This document shows, in pieces, positions 1-6,731 of a stretch of 13,576 nucleotides of DNA; the stretch's first letter is position 1; each line of letters starts with the position of its first letter. A program made the translations under genes and the position numbers. The notes below the pieces were generated by a model that saw only the letters and a program-made list of their open reading frames with translations, did no database searches and had not been told where the DNA came from. The stretch comes from Methanoregula sp. (GTDB lineage: Archaea > Halobacteriota > Methanomicrobia > Methanomicrobiales > Methanospirillaceae). Location of the stretch: assembly GCA_023228295.1 (NCBI GenBank), contig JALOBP010000086.1, positions 1-13,576 of the forward strand, read 5' to 3'.

Positions 1-482
1 CGGCTGCTCCAAAACCAAGAGAAGAGAAACCTGCTGTAAGGAATGTTCCTCCAGCTCCTCCGGTCATACCCCCCCAGCCGGTATTTGCGTCACCTACGAG
101 TGCTGTGCCATCCCCGGTCATCCCCCCGGCACCAGTGGTTCTCGACGAGGATGCGATCAGGATCATCGGCCAGATCAAAAAACTTAACGGAATTGTCGCC
201 ATATCCGTCTTTAACGACAAGCGGAATATTCTCCTTATGGGGGATGTCGAAATTGAGCCGCTCCTCAAGATTGCCCGGAACATGCTGACAACAACAAGTA
301 AGATCACCCCGCATCTCACATGGGGATCTTTTGTTCACATGACCCTCCAGATACCTGAAGGCAATGTGATTGTTGCACCATATGCCGAATACCACCTCTG
401 CCTCCTGACCACTCGAACAATCAACATCGGTCATATCCGGCGTATTCTCCGTGATTTGCAGGTCAGTAGTGAACAGGATTAA
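1..482 (+). CDS. Roadblock/LC7 domain protein with proline-rich linker (5' partial)
   Basis: The reading frame is open from base 3 to a TAA at 480-482, so the start lies outside the window and 159 residues are visible. The first ~45 residues are low-complexity and rich in Pro, Ala and Val (repeated PPAPPVIPPQP-like text), which suggests a flexible linker. The rest (about 110 residues, from VLDEDAIRIIGQI) matches the Roadblock/LC7 pattern: a helix, 'LNGIVAISVFNDKRNILLMG', a long helix, a strand pair around 'VHMTLQIPEGNVIVAPYAEYHLCLL', and a final helix after 'INIGHIRRIL'. Roadblock domains dimerise and in prokaryotes often regulate small Ras/MglA-like GTPases. No GTPase is visible here, so the partner is unknown. 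An ATG at 105 exists in frame but starts inside the linker and is unlikely to be the true start. The family call is good; the role is open. Confidence 0.75.
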   Translation, partial: AAPKPREEKPAVRNVPPAPPVIPPQPVFASPTSAVPSPVIPPAPVVLDEDAIRIIGQIKKLNGIVAISVFNDKRNILLMGDVEIEPLLKIARNMLTTTSKITPHLTWGSFVHMTLQIPEGNVIVAPYAEYHLCLLTTRTINIGHIRRILRDLQVSSEQD

Positions 483-488
483 TTTTTA
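483..488 (+). terminator. Oligo-T tract after the Roadblock gene
   Basis: A short run of five T residues follows directly after the TAA stop. Archaeal transcription can terminate at oligo-T tracts without a hairpin. The tract is short, so this is only a weak terminator candidate. Confidence 0.3.
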
Positions 489-521
489 CCTGCCTTCTTC
501 CATTCGGCATACAGTTGTAAT

Positions 522-531
522 GCTTTATGGG
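522..531 (+). promoter_or_regulatory. Possible TATA box for the CoA/RFC operon
   Basis: The TTTATG-containing stretch in the 101-nt gap before the pantoate kinase gene would place transcription start near 550, about 26 nt downstream. That gives a leader of roughly 30 nt that includes the purine-rich AAAGG at 571-575. A second candidate, GGTATACAC near 545-553, would start transcription too close to the ribosome site. Both are visual calls only. Confidence 0.3.
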
Positions 532-583
532 AAGAGCGATAACCGGTATACACACATCAGCCGTTTTCTAAAAGGATCATGCC

Positions 584-1441
584 ATGAGCGTCACCGCATG
601 CTGTCCCGGCCATATATCCGGGTATTTCAAACGCGTTACCGGTCCAAAACCGGGAGATAATGGAAGTATCGGCGCCGGGATTGTTATTAACCCGGGGGTT
701 GTCGTGAGCGTCACCGCTGCACGCCGGACTTCAGTAAGCATCCGGCAGATAACCCGCGTGAACAGGATACGGCAGTATGCGGATCGCTCCCCTCCTATAG
801 AATCAGCCCTCCGAAGACTCGGTGTTGATATGGCAATTGTCACGGAATGCCATCTTCCTGTGGGAGCCGGCTTTGGCCTCTCGGCTGCCGCACTTCTCGC
901 AACCCTTACTGCGGCGAACCGTCTTGCGGATCTCGGCATGGATCCTCATGAGATTGCATGTATTGCTCACGAAACTGAAGTGGAACACCGGACAGGACTT
1001 GGCGATGTGTCTGCCTGCCAGGATGGCGGGCGTGTTGTTCGGAGCGGAGCGGGGATTGACGGGGAGATCCGGAGGTATAACGATCTGCCCGGGGCAATCT
1101 ATGCGGTCTCATTCGGGCCAATCCATACACCCGCGGTGCTCAGTTCACCCGCACAGATGGACCGCGTGGCACGCGCTTTTCCTCCTGCCGAACCCGCGAC
1201 AGCTGATGAATTCTTCGCAGCATCCCGGATGTTTGCCCGAAAGAGCGGGCTTGTTACCTCGGAGGTAGATCGTGTGCTCCGGGCTTGTGCTGCGGAGGGA
1301 GTATCTGCCAGCATGACCATGCTGGGGAACGGCGTGTTTGCTTATGGAGCAAAGGCACATGCGGTGCTCCGGCCGTTCGGCCATGTCTATCGCTGCGAAA
1401 TGGCGGAGACCGGTGCACGCATTGTCGGGGGGGATGTATGA
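584..1441 (+). CDS. Pantoate kinase (archaeal GHMP kinase)
   Basis: This 285-residue protein is the archaeal pantoate kinase of the GHMP superfamily (COG1829). It phosphorylates pantoate with ATP to 4-phosphopantoate, an early step in the archaeal route to CoA, in the cytoplasm. Visible signatures are the N-terminal 'CCPGHISGYF' (6-15), 'GSIGAGI' (27-33), the GHMP ATP loop 'LPVGAGFGLSAAALLA' (91-106), and 'TGLGDVSACQDGG' (137-149), which is typical of this branch. Length fits the family. The ATG at 584 is chosen because it directly precedes the conserved N-terminus and has AAAGG eight bases upstream. Its TGA overlaps the ATG of the next gene (ATGA), and that gene encodes the next enzyme of the same pathway, which strongly supports the assignment. 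Other GHMP kinases, such as mevalonate kinase, are less likely given the neighbour and motifs. Confidence 0.9.
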   Translation: MSVTACCPGHISGYFKRVTGPKPGDNGSIGAGIVINPGVVVSVTAARRTSVSIRQITRVNRIRQYADRSPPIESALRRLGVDMAIVTECHLPVGAGFGLSAAALLATLTAANRLADLGMDPHEIACIAHETEVEHRTGLGDVSACQDGGRVVRSGAGIDGEIRRYNDLPGAIYAVSFGPIHTPAVLSSPAQMDRVARAFPPAEPATADEFFAASRMFARKSGLVTSEVDRVLRACAAEGVSASMTMLGNGVFAYGAKAHAVLRPFGHVYRCEMAETGARIVGGDV

Positions 1442-2193
1442 TCCCCATAGACCATCCAAGGTACCACTCGCTGGTGACCCGGGAGCGACTTGCAGATGCA
1501 GCCCGCAAAGGTGTCGTTGCCATGGAAGGGCTTACGGCACATGGCCGGGGCGAGGCATTTGATTATCTTCTCGGCGAGCGGACCACGATGAGTGCACTTC
1601 GTGCCGAGCGGACGGCCGCAGCCCTGCTCCTCTCGGCCCGCCACCCGGTTATTTCAGTTAATGGCAACACCGCTGCCATCGCTGCAACGGAAATCGCAGC
1701 ATTGCAAAAAGCAACCGGTGCCCTTGTTGAAGTGAATCTTTTCCACCGCACAGAAGAGCGGATCCAGCTCATCGAAGACCTGCTTACAAATGCGGGAGCT
1801 GATGTCTTCTCCGGCCCTGCAGAGCGGCTCCTGCCGCTCTCCCATGACCGTGCATGGTGCAGGCGCGAAGGTATGTATGCTGCCGATGTTATCCTTATCC
1901 CGCTGGAAGATGGTGACCGGTGCGAAGCACTTGTTAAGATGGGAAAGACGATCATCGCGATCGACCTGAACCCCCTCTCCCGGACCGCCCGCGCGGCTTC
2001 TCTCACTATTGTTGACGAACTCACCCGGGCAGTCCCGGAGATCACCCGGGCTTCGCAGGAACTGGATACTGATGATTGCGCATGCCTGATTTCCCGCCTT
2101 GACAATCATTATCTTTTGGCAGAGGCAATATGTGAGATGACAACGAGGCTTACAGCATGTTCTGGATTGAAAAATACCGGCCAAACGCCCTGA
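1438..2193 (+). CDS. 4-phosphopantoate--beta-alanine ligase (phosphopantothenate synthetase)
   Basis: This 251-residue protein belongs to the archaeal phosphopantothenate synthetase family (COG1701). It joins 4-phosphopantoate and beta-alanine using ATP, replacing the bacterial PanC/PanK order. Recognisable blocks are 'HPRYHSLVTRERLADAARKG' (6-25), 'GLTAHGRGEAFDYLLGE' (31-47), 'SVNGNTAA' (73-80), 'NLFHRTEERI' (100-109) and 'IAIDLNPLSRTARAA' (173-187). The start at 1438 (MIPIDHPRY) is preferred over an upstream in-frame ATG at 1285. It gives the ATGA overlap with pantoate kinase, begins right at the conserved HPRY block, and has a run of G just upstream. Together with the preceding gene it completes the two-step archaeal conversion of pantoate to 4'-phosphopantothenate. 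Its 3' end overlaps the clamp-loader gene by 37 nt. Confidence 0.9.
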   Translation: MIPIDHPRYHSLVTRERLADAARKGVVAMEGLTAHGRGEAFDYLLGERTTMSALRAERTAAALLLSARHPVISVNGNTAAIAATEIAALQKATGALVEVNLFHRTEERIQLIEDLLTNAGADVFSGPAERLLPLSHDRAWCRREGMYAADVILIPLEDGDRCEALVKMGKTIIAIDLNPLSRTARAASLTIVDELTRAVPEITRASQELDTDDCACLISRLDNHYLLAEAICEMTTRLTACSGLKNTGQTP

Positions 2194-3155
2194 ACGACAT
2201 CGTCGGCCAGGATGCGGTTATCCGGCACCTTTCATCGTTTGCAGAATCCAGAACCTGCCCGCATCTTATCCTCTCCGGGCCCCATGGAACCGGAAAGAGC
2301 GTCGCAATTGAGTGTTTTGCCCAGGAACTTTATGGCGAGAACTGGGAACTGAACACCACGATATTCCAGACTGCAGACCTGTTCTTGCAGGGTAAGGCAC
2401 TGCTCGAACAGGACGAACGATATGTCCATCTTTTCCAGAAGAATATGTCCCTCATCAACAACTTCAAACACATTATCAAGTGGTATGCTTCATTAAAACC
2501 CCTGAATGCCGAATACAAACTGATGGTTTTTGAGGATGCACACACACTCACCCGCGACGCACAGCAGGGACTGCGCCGCATCATGGAACGGACAAGTGGC
2601 ACCTGCCGGTTTATCTTCTCGACTACCAATCCCAGCGCACTCCTGCCCGCTATCCGCTCCCGTTGTCTCCCGCTCTTCTTTGCTCCGGTAGGTACTGATG
2701 CGATACTCGACCGCCTCCATGCAATCAGGGAGGCCGAGCAATCCAGTCCTCATTCCTGCCCGGACGATGACCTCGAACTGATCGTGCAGGCTTCAGCCGG
2801 CGACCTCCGTCGCGCAGTCCTGCTCCTGCAGGGTGCCATGGAAACGGGCAGGTGCACGGATCTCTTCGAGATTTCCCAGTCCGAGACTGCAACTGTTGCA
2901 GCAGGCGCCCTTGCATCTTTGAGAAGCGGGGATTCCCGAAGCGCCATCAGGAGGTTTGAAGCACTGATGATTGATTATGGGCTGTCGGGAAGCGAAGTAC
3001 TTGCGGAGATCCGGTCTGCAACGAAACGCGAGTTCAACCATCCGGCTCTCGCGATCGCACTTGCCGATGCCGAGTTCCGTATGCTTCATGCCAACAACGA
3101 ATATATCCAGATCGGCGCACTGACTGCCGGGATACGGGAGGTTTTTTCATCATGA
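2157..3155 (+). CDS. Replication factor C small subunit-like ATPase (divergent RfcS2 type)
   Basis: This 332-residue AAA+ protein is a clamp-loader (RFC) small subunit paralogue; RFC loads the PCNA sliding clamp on DNA. It starts with the RFC box 'WIEKYRP' (3-9), which fixes the start at 2157; GAGG lies 7 nt upstream. Walker A is 'GPHGTGKS' (41-48), sensor 1 'STTN' (155-158), the arginine-finger SRC motif 'IRSRC' (166-170), and sensor 2 'GDLRRA' (215-220). Two departures from a standard RfcS stand out. The usual ASDERG segment after Walker A is replaced by a longer insert (~66-117). Walker B reads 'LMVFEDAH' (122-129) rather than an hhhhDEAD form. From memory, a second RFC small subunit in haloarchaea and Methanosarcina carries a similar insert and altered Walker B, so this is probably that subunit rather than the main RfcS. 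It overlaps the preceding gene by 37 nt and the next by 4. Confidence 0.85.
   Translation: MFWIEKYRPNALNDIVGQDAVIRHLSSFAESRTCPHLILSGPHGTGKSVAIECFAQELYGENWELNTTIFQTADLFLQGKALLEQDERYVHLFQKNMSLINNFKHIIKWYASLKPLNAEYKLMVFEDAHTLTRDAQQGLRRIMERTSGTCRFIFSTTNPSALLPAIRSRCLPLFFAPVGTDAILDRLHAIREAEQSSPHSCPDDDLELIVQASAGDLRRAVLLLQGAMETGRCTDLFEISQSETATVAAGALASLRSGDSRSAIRRFEALMIDYGLSGSEVLAEIRSATKREFNHPALAIALADAEFRMLHANNEYIQIGALTAGIREVFSS
3136..3141 (+). promoter_or_regulatory. Strong Shine-Dalgarno site for the methyltransferase
   Basis: GGGAGG followed by T lies 10 nt before the ATG at 3152, inside the end of the RFC gene. It is a near-perfect match to the archaeal 16S 3' end and supports the start that overlaps the RFC stop codon. 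Confidence 0.7.
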
Positions 3156-3886
3156 GTACCACCAAAACAGAGAAGATACGCAAGCATTACGATACGGTTG
3201 CTGACACTTACGACACCCATTACGATCACCACCGGGGGAAAAAATACCATACGCACCTCTCCAGCCATCTTTTAAAGGCGCTTCCCACTGGTGGTGCTCT
3301 GCTTGATATCGGATGCGGGACCGGCCTTTTTGTCGAGAAATATATTCGTAACGGAGGATCCGCGACAGGTCTTGATATCAGCGGGAATATGGTTGCCCGT
3401 GCACGGCACCGGTGCGAGAACTGCGATTTTGTTGTCGGAACGGGTGAGAAACTGCCCTTTGAGGACAGTTCATTCAATGCGATCTCAAGCGTGCTGGTCT
3501 TCAGTTATGTCAAAGATCCGCAGGCAATGCTGAGCGAGGTGTACCGGGTGCTTCAACCCGGGGGACAGGTGGCACTCTGCACCCTTGGCAAGAAACTGAT
3601 AACAAGGGGCATTCCCTCCCTGTATAAGATTGGCGAGAAGATCAAGATCAAGCATGTGGTCATGAAGGATTTCGGCGAGCACTATTACGACGAGAAAGAG
3701 ATGCAGGGACTCTTTGAGGGTGCCGGGTTCTCGGAGGTCAACGTGAAATGGTGTTCGTTTGCCCACATCGACATGATCGATCCGATCTTTGACATTGCAA
3801 CCAGGGTCGAGCCGTTCGTAGAGAAAAGAGTACCCCAACTGGCGTACAATATTTTTGTCAGTGCGAAGAAAGACGGGACGCAGTAA
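3152..3886 (+). CDS. Class I SAM-dependent methyltransferase
   Basis: This 244-residue protein has the Rossmann-type methyltransferase fold (Methyltransf_11/25 style). Motif I, 'LLDIGCGTGLF', is at 50-60, with the acidic residue after strand 2 in 'ATGLDIS' (71-77). The segment 'GTGEKLPFEDSSFNAISS' (96-113) is typical of the ubiE/BioC-like branch, and 'YRVLQPGGQVALCTLG' (131-146) is post-motif III. The N-terminal 'YDTVADTYD' is also usual for this branch. The substrate cannot be read from sequence: lipid, quinone-like, small-molecule and tRNA targets are all possible. The start is set by the ATGA overlap with RFC and the strong SD. It is last in the CoA/RFC operon, followed at once by a terminator. 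Membership of the operon does not by itself link it to CoA or replication. Confidence 0.85.
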   Translation: MSTTKTEKIRKHYDTVADTYDTHYDHHRGKKYHTHLSSHLLKALPTGGALLDIGCGTGLFVEKYIRNGGSATGLDISGNMVARARHRCENCDFVVGTGEKLPFEDSSFNAISSVLVFSYVKDPQAMLSEVYRVLQPGGQVALCTLGKKLITRGIPSLYKIGEKIKIKHVVMKDFGEHYYDEKEMQGLFEGAGFSEVNVKWCSFAHIDMIDPIFDIATRVEPFVEKRVPQLAYNIFVSAKKDGTQ

Positions 3887-3917
3887 GTTTTTTTTTTTAA
3901 AAAAAAAAGGTTTTTAC
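3887..3917. terminator. Bidirectional T-run/A-run terminator between convergent genes
   Basis: Directly after the methyltransferase stop comes an uninterrupted T tract of about 11 residues followed by about 10 A residues and then GGTTTTTA. It can act as oligo-T terminator for the plus-strand operon. The A tract is an oligo-T terminator for the minus-strand mrpG. The T and A runs could also pair. Confidence 0.75.
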
Positions 3918-3921
3918 CCGG

Positions 3922-4287
3922 TCAGGATTTCGTGGTTTCCTGTTCCGGTTTTTTCTTATCTGGCTCGCCGCAATATGCCATGGCACGGGTCTTATCGAGA
4001 ACCTGCCGGTCAATAAGCAGGATGCCTGCAATGGCTATGCCGGTAAGAATGAGGACATGAAAACCAAATACTGCATACATTTCCCCACCAGTGCTGCCCA
4101 GCGCCATGACGTAGGTAATCGCGGCACCTGCCACTGCCGCCATGCAGATGAGACATGCCCGCAGTGCCGTGTACAACCGGCTGTGGAGATCCGGAAAGAT
4201 CAAGAGTCCCATCAATGCAATCCCCCCAAAAGCTGCGCCCGCGAGCAGGAGCAGATAAATAAGGATGTCTGCAACCATGACACTCAT
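3922..4287 (-). CDS. mrpG: MrpG/MnhG-like Na+/H+ antiporter subunit G
   Basis: This 121-residue membrane protein has three hydrophobic helices (about 6-30, 42-64 and 72-93) and a charged C-terminal tail (KKKPEQETTKS). The loop between helix 1 and 2, 'ALMGLLIFPDLHSRLYTAL' (24-42), is the hallmark of the MrpG/MnhG/PhaG family, whose usual form is a Gly-Leu-rich stretch, FPD, then R-L-H. Subunit G is a small, non-pumping part of the multisubunit Mrp cation/proton antiporter and related membrane hydrogenases. The start at 4287 has an excellent ribosome site (AAAGGAGGCGATC on the minus strand) and overlaps the mrpF stop as ATGA. Downstream it converges on the methyltransferase with no further Mrp genes, which is unusual because subunits A-E would normally be adjacent. 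Confidence 0.85.
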   Translation of the reverse strand: MSVMVADILIYLLLLAGAAFGGIALMGLLIFPDLHSRLYTALRACLICMAAVAGAAITYVMALGSTGGEMYAVFGFHVLILTGIAIAGILLIDRQVLDKTRAMAYCGEPDKKKPEQETTKS

Positions 4288-4544
4288 GCGATCGCCTCCT
4301 TTGCATGTATGCCGGACGCAACCACCACTGCATACCCGAAAAGGACGATAATGATGGTTACATCAAGGACAAAAATATTCCCGAGCGCAATACTCAGGAC
4401 AAGGCCAGTAACTGCGAGCAGGGTAACCGTTACCGCTGCTGCTACGAGGCGGTCATAGAGTACCGGTATCCGGACTACACGAACGAGTGCGCATGCTGCC
4501 AGAAGCCCGAGACAGATTGCGGCAAAAAACCACGGATCGATCAT
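4284..4544 (-). CDS. mrpF: MrpF/MnhF-like Na+/H+ antiporter subunit F
   Basis: This 86-residue protein has three hydrophobic helices (about 4-23, 34-52 and 57-77). The signature 'RVVRIPVLYDRLVAA' (22-36) matches the MrpF/MnhF pattern R-x-x-R-G-P-x-x-x-D-R-x-x-A, and the length is typical. The frame is open upstream to 4757, but residues there are basic and unlike the family, so MIDPWFF at 4544 is taken as the start. Its TGA overlaps the mrpG ATG, so F and G are translationally coupled in the order seen in full Mrp operons. No mrpA-E or hydrogenase genes flank it. The gene upstream is divergent and unrelated. The pair may complement an antiporter or Mbh/Ech-type complex encoded elsewhere. Confidence 0.8.
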   Translation of the reverse strand: MIDPWFFAAICLGLLAACALVRVVRIPVLYDRLVAAAVTVTLLAVTGLVLSIALGNIFVLDVTIIIVLFGYAVVVASGIHAKEAIA

Positions 4545-4626
4545 ATGTTCCCGTAGTACAGTTGAAGATAGAGGGTTATCAATGCTCCCGCCCCATGGGG
4601 CCGCTCTCCTGCGGACCAGTTCCCTC

Positions 4627-4637
4627 TTTATTTTTAT
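4627..4637 (+). promoter_or_regulatory. TATA box for the PAPS-reductase-family/hisH operon
   Basis: The T-rich element TTTATTTTTA is centred near 4632 in the divergent gap between mrpF and the next plus-strand gene. Transcription would be expected about 26 nt downstream, near 4658, six bases before the ATG at 4664. That implies a nearly leaderless mRNA and helps choose this start over the many upstream in-frame codons. Confidence 0.55.
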
Positions 4638-4663
4638 TCCCGCAGCACGAATACATGGAGCAG

Positions 4664-6076
4664 ATGCGTCCAACCTATCTTGGTAAGATCCTGCTCCGCT
4701 GGTGTGATACCTGCCACACACCGGTCCTTTCAAAACTGTGCGCCTGCGGTGCAGCAACCCGCGAGGTGCCAGTCACACCCCCGGGCGATGCACGCCCTGC
4801 ATTTCCGGCGGATATCGCGTTGATCAATCATATTTATAAGGATCATTTTGGCGCACCGCTCATACCGGAAGACCACATCGCGCTTCTCAACAAAGTTCCG
4901 GACAATGACCGCATGGAAGAGGTAATCATCGGGGGTGGGGTTGCCGGGATCATACGGTACTTCCCCCACGAGCGCCGCTGGGAACCGGTCCCCCGCCCGG
5001 AAGCCTGCAACCTGTTCTCCCCTACAAAACGATTTATCACGGTAAGCGATGACGCGGTCCCGTTCATCCGTGACCAGGGAATGAGTGTGCTCGCACCGGG
5101 GGTTGTGCATATTGATGAGAACGTCCGGGCCGGCGATGAGGTCTTCATCCTTGCTCCAGACCGTACCTGCATTGGTGTGGGCCGGGCCAAGGTGGATGCC
5201 GCTGCTGCCCGGGAGATGAAGAAGGGTTCCATTGTACGGACCCGGCGGAACATCGCATCGCAGGTTGTGCCCGGTGCCGCATCATGGGACGATGCGGTCC
5301 GGGCCAATGCCGATGTGCTCGTACGGGTGGAGGGGGAGGCAGTCCAGTTTGTGATGGATGTGGCAAACCGGAACCCGGGCCTCCAGCCCAATATATCCTA
5401 CTCAGGCGGCAAGGACAGCCTCGCAACGCTCCTTGTTGTCACAAAGGCGGTTGGAAATGTCCCGCTGCTCTTTGCCGACACCGGCCTTGAATTCCCCGAA
5501 ACCTATGAAAATATCGATACCGTTGCGGAGAAGTACGGCCTTGAGGTGCTCCGCACTGACGGCATCACCACGTTCTGGGAGACCTTTGCACAGCAGGGGC
5601 CGCCCGCTGTGAACGCCCGCTGGTGCTGCAGGGTTTGTAAGCTGACACCGGTCGGAAATATCATCCGCGAACAGTGGGGCGAGTGCCTTTCCTTTATCGG
5701 CCAGCGCCGGTATGAGTCCGCGGCCCGTGCCCAGAGCGAACGGGTCTGGCGCAACCGGAATGTCACGGTCCAGCTCTCGGCAGCTCCAATCCATAACTGG
5801 ACGGCGCTGCATGTCTGGCTTTACATCTTCCGGGAACATGCGCCCTATAACGTCCTCTATGGGCGGCACCTTGACCGGATCGGATGCTTCATGTGCCCGT
5901 CCAGCGATATGGCACTGATTCACATGATCGAGGAGGAGTACCCGGATCTATGGCAGGACTGGACCGGGCGGCTCCGACAGTGGCAGGAAGCACAGGGACT
6001 TACGGAAACATGGATTACTGAAGGGGGCTGGCGGCTCCGTAAAGAGGGAAAAGATGACGAAGATAGCCATTATTGA
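4664..6076 (+). CDS. Zinc-ribbon/PUA/PAPS-reductase-family protein
   Basis: This 470-residue protein combines an N-terminal zinc ribbon (C14-x2-C17 and C26-x-C28), a ~70-residue PUA-like RNA-binding domain (about 125-197), and a C-terminal adenine-nucleotide alpha-hydrolase/PAPS reductase domain. The PP-loop 'SGGKDS' is at 247-252. A CC pair plus C325 ('WCCRVC', C321, C322, C325) and a second pair C408-x2-C411 ('GCFMCPSS') resemble the cysteines that bind a [4Fe-4S] cluster in APS/PAPS reductases. Such proteins are common in methanogens and usually named PAPS reductase. The zinc ribbon and PUA domain argue equally for an RNA-directed thiolation or sulfur-transfer role. The frame is open back to 4487; the start at 4664 fits the TATA position and sits just before the conserved 'YLGKILLRWCDTC'. 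An in-frame ATG at 4655 is an alternative. Its end overlaps hisH by 23 nt. Confidence 0.8.
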   Translation: MRPTYLGKILLRWCDTCHTPVLSKLCACGAATREVPVTPPGDARPAFPADIALINHIYKDHFGAPLIPEDHIALLNKVPDNDRMEEVIIGGGVAGIIRYFPHERRWEPVPRPEACNLFSPTKRFITVSDDAVPFIRDQGMSVLAPGVVHIDENVRAGDEVFILAPDRTCIGVGRAKVDAAAAREMKKGSIVRTRRNIASQVVPGAASWDDAVRANADVLVRVEGEAVQFVMDVANRNPGLQPNISYSGGKDSLATLLVVTKAVGNVPLLFADTGLEFPETYENIDTVAEKYGLEVLRTDGITTFWETFAQQGPPAVNARWCCRVCKLTPVGNIIREQWGECLSFIGQRRYESAARAQSERVWRNRNVTVQLSAAPIHNWTALHVWLYIFREHAPYNVLYGRHLDRIGCFMCPSSDMALIHMIEEEYPDLWQDWTGRLRQWQEAQGLTETWITEGGWRLRKEGKDDEDSHY

Positions 6077-6659
6077 TTACGGTCTCGGGAACCTTCGGAG
6101 CGTCATCCGCGGGCTTGAGAAGGCTGGCGCACAGGCAATCATCACCAGCGATGCTGCAGAGATCGCAGCCGCGGACGGTCTCGTGCTGCCCGGTGTAGGG
6201 GCGTTCTCTGAAGGTATGGAACAACTCGGTCCGCTCAGGGCAACTGTTACCGGATCAGCCCATTCTGTCCCCCTGCTCGGGATCTGTCTTGGTATGCAGA
6301 TGCTCATGGAGATGAGCGAGGAGCACGGGCTTCACCCTGGACTCGGGCTCATACCCGGGTTGGTGAGGAAGTTCCCGCGGGTGCCGGGCTACAAAGTGCC
6401 GCACATGGGCTGGAACTCCCTTACAATAGAGAATCGCGATCATCCGCTTTTTTCCGGGTTTGGAACTGAGGATTATGTCTATTTCGTCCACTCATTCTAT
6501 GCGGACACGACACCTGAGTACACGCTCACTTCAACGCAGTACATCTGCCCGTTTGCATCCGCGGTTACCAAGGGTACTACCTGCGGCGTCCAGTTCCACC
6601 CGGAGAAAAGCGGCGCTGTCGGACTTCGTCTCCTGGAAAATTTCATAGGTATGTGCTAA
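6054..6659 (+). CDS. hisH: Imidazole glycerol phosphate synthase glutaminase subunit HisH
   Basis: This 201-residue class I glutamine amidotransferase supplies ammonia to HisF, which forms imidazole-glycerol phosphate and AICAR in histidine biosynthesis. It opens with 'IAIIDYGLGNLRSV' (4-17), has the oxyanion strand 'VLPGVGAF' (44-51), the nucleophile Cys78 in 'GICLGMQ' (76-82), 'PHMGWN' (116-121), 'YFVHSFY' (143-149), and the catalytic His182/Glu184 in 'QFHPEKS' (180-186). Length is normal and all catalytic residues are present. GAGGG lies just upstream of the ATG at 6054, within the preceding gene, suggesting translational coupling. No hisF or other his gene is in the window, as is common in archaea where his genes are scattered. 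Confidence 0.95.
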   Translation: MTKIAIIDYGLGNLRSVIRGLEKAGAQAIITSDAAEIAAADGLVLPGVGAFSEGMEQLGPLRATVTGSAHSVPLLGICLGMQMLMEMSEEHGLHPGLGLIPGLVRKFPRVPGYKVPHMGWNSLTIENRDHPLFSGFGTEDYVYFVHSFYADTTPEYTLTSTQYICPFASAVTKGTTCGVQFHPEKSGAVGLRLLENFIGMC

Positions 6660-6673
6660 AGGGAAAAACAGCA

Positions 6674-6688
6674 GTTTCTATTTTTTTA
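6674..6688 (+). terminator. T-rich terminator after hisH
   Basis: A pyrimidine tract TTTCTATTTTTTTA lies 15 to 29 nt after the hisH stop. It fits an archaeal oligo-T terminator that separates the PAPS-reductase-family/hisH unit from the surface protein gene. Confidence 0.5.
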
Positions 6689-6699
6689 CGTATCAAAAG

Positions 6700-6710
6700 G
6701 ATATTATTAC
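6700..6710 (+). promoter_or_regulatory. TATA-like box for the surface protein gene
   Basis: GATATTATTAC is centred near 6705, 27 nt before the ATG at 6732. With the usual archaeal spacing, transcription would begin at or just before the start codon, implying a leaderless mRNA. No Shine-Dalgarno motif is seen before the ATG, which agrees with this. Confidence 0.45.
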
Positions 6711-6731
6711 CCGCAATGCGATTTTGTTGGT

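Noticed and set aside
585..717. Repeated 13-mer TGAGCGTCACCGC at 585-597 and 705-717
   Set aside because: Both copies are in frame in pantoate kinase and encode Ser-Val-Thr-Ala, so the repeat is explained by protein sequence and chance.
1285..1437. Upstream extension of the phosphopantothenate synthetase gene
   Set aside because: The added residues lie inside pantoate kinase and do not fit the family. The start at 1438 gives an ATGA overlap and begins at the conserved block.
4487..4663. N-terminal extension of the PAPS-reductase-family gene
   Set aside because: It would start inside mrpF and span a TATA box. The conserved zinc ribbon begins just after 4664.
4545..4757. N-terminal extension of mrpF on the minus strand
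   Set aside because: The 71 added residues are basic and unlike MrpF, which normally starts a few residues before its first helix. The extension would run into the divergent gene.
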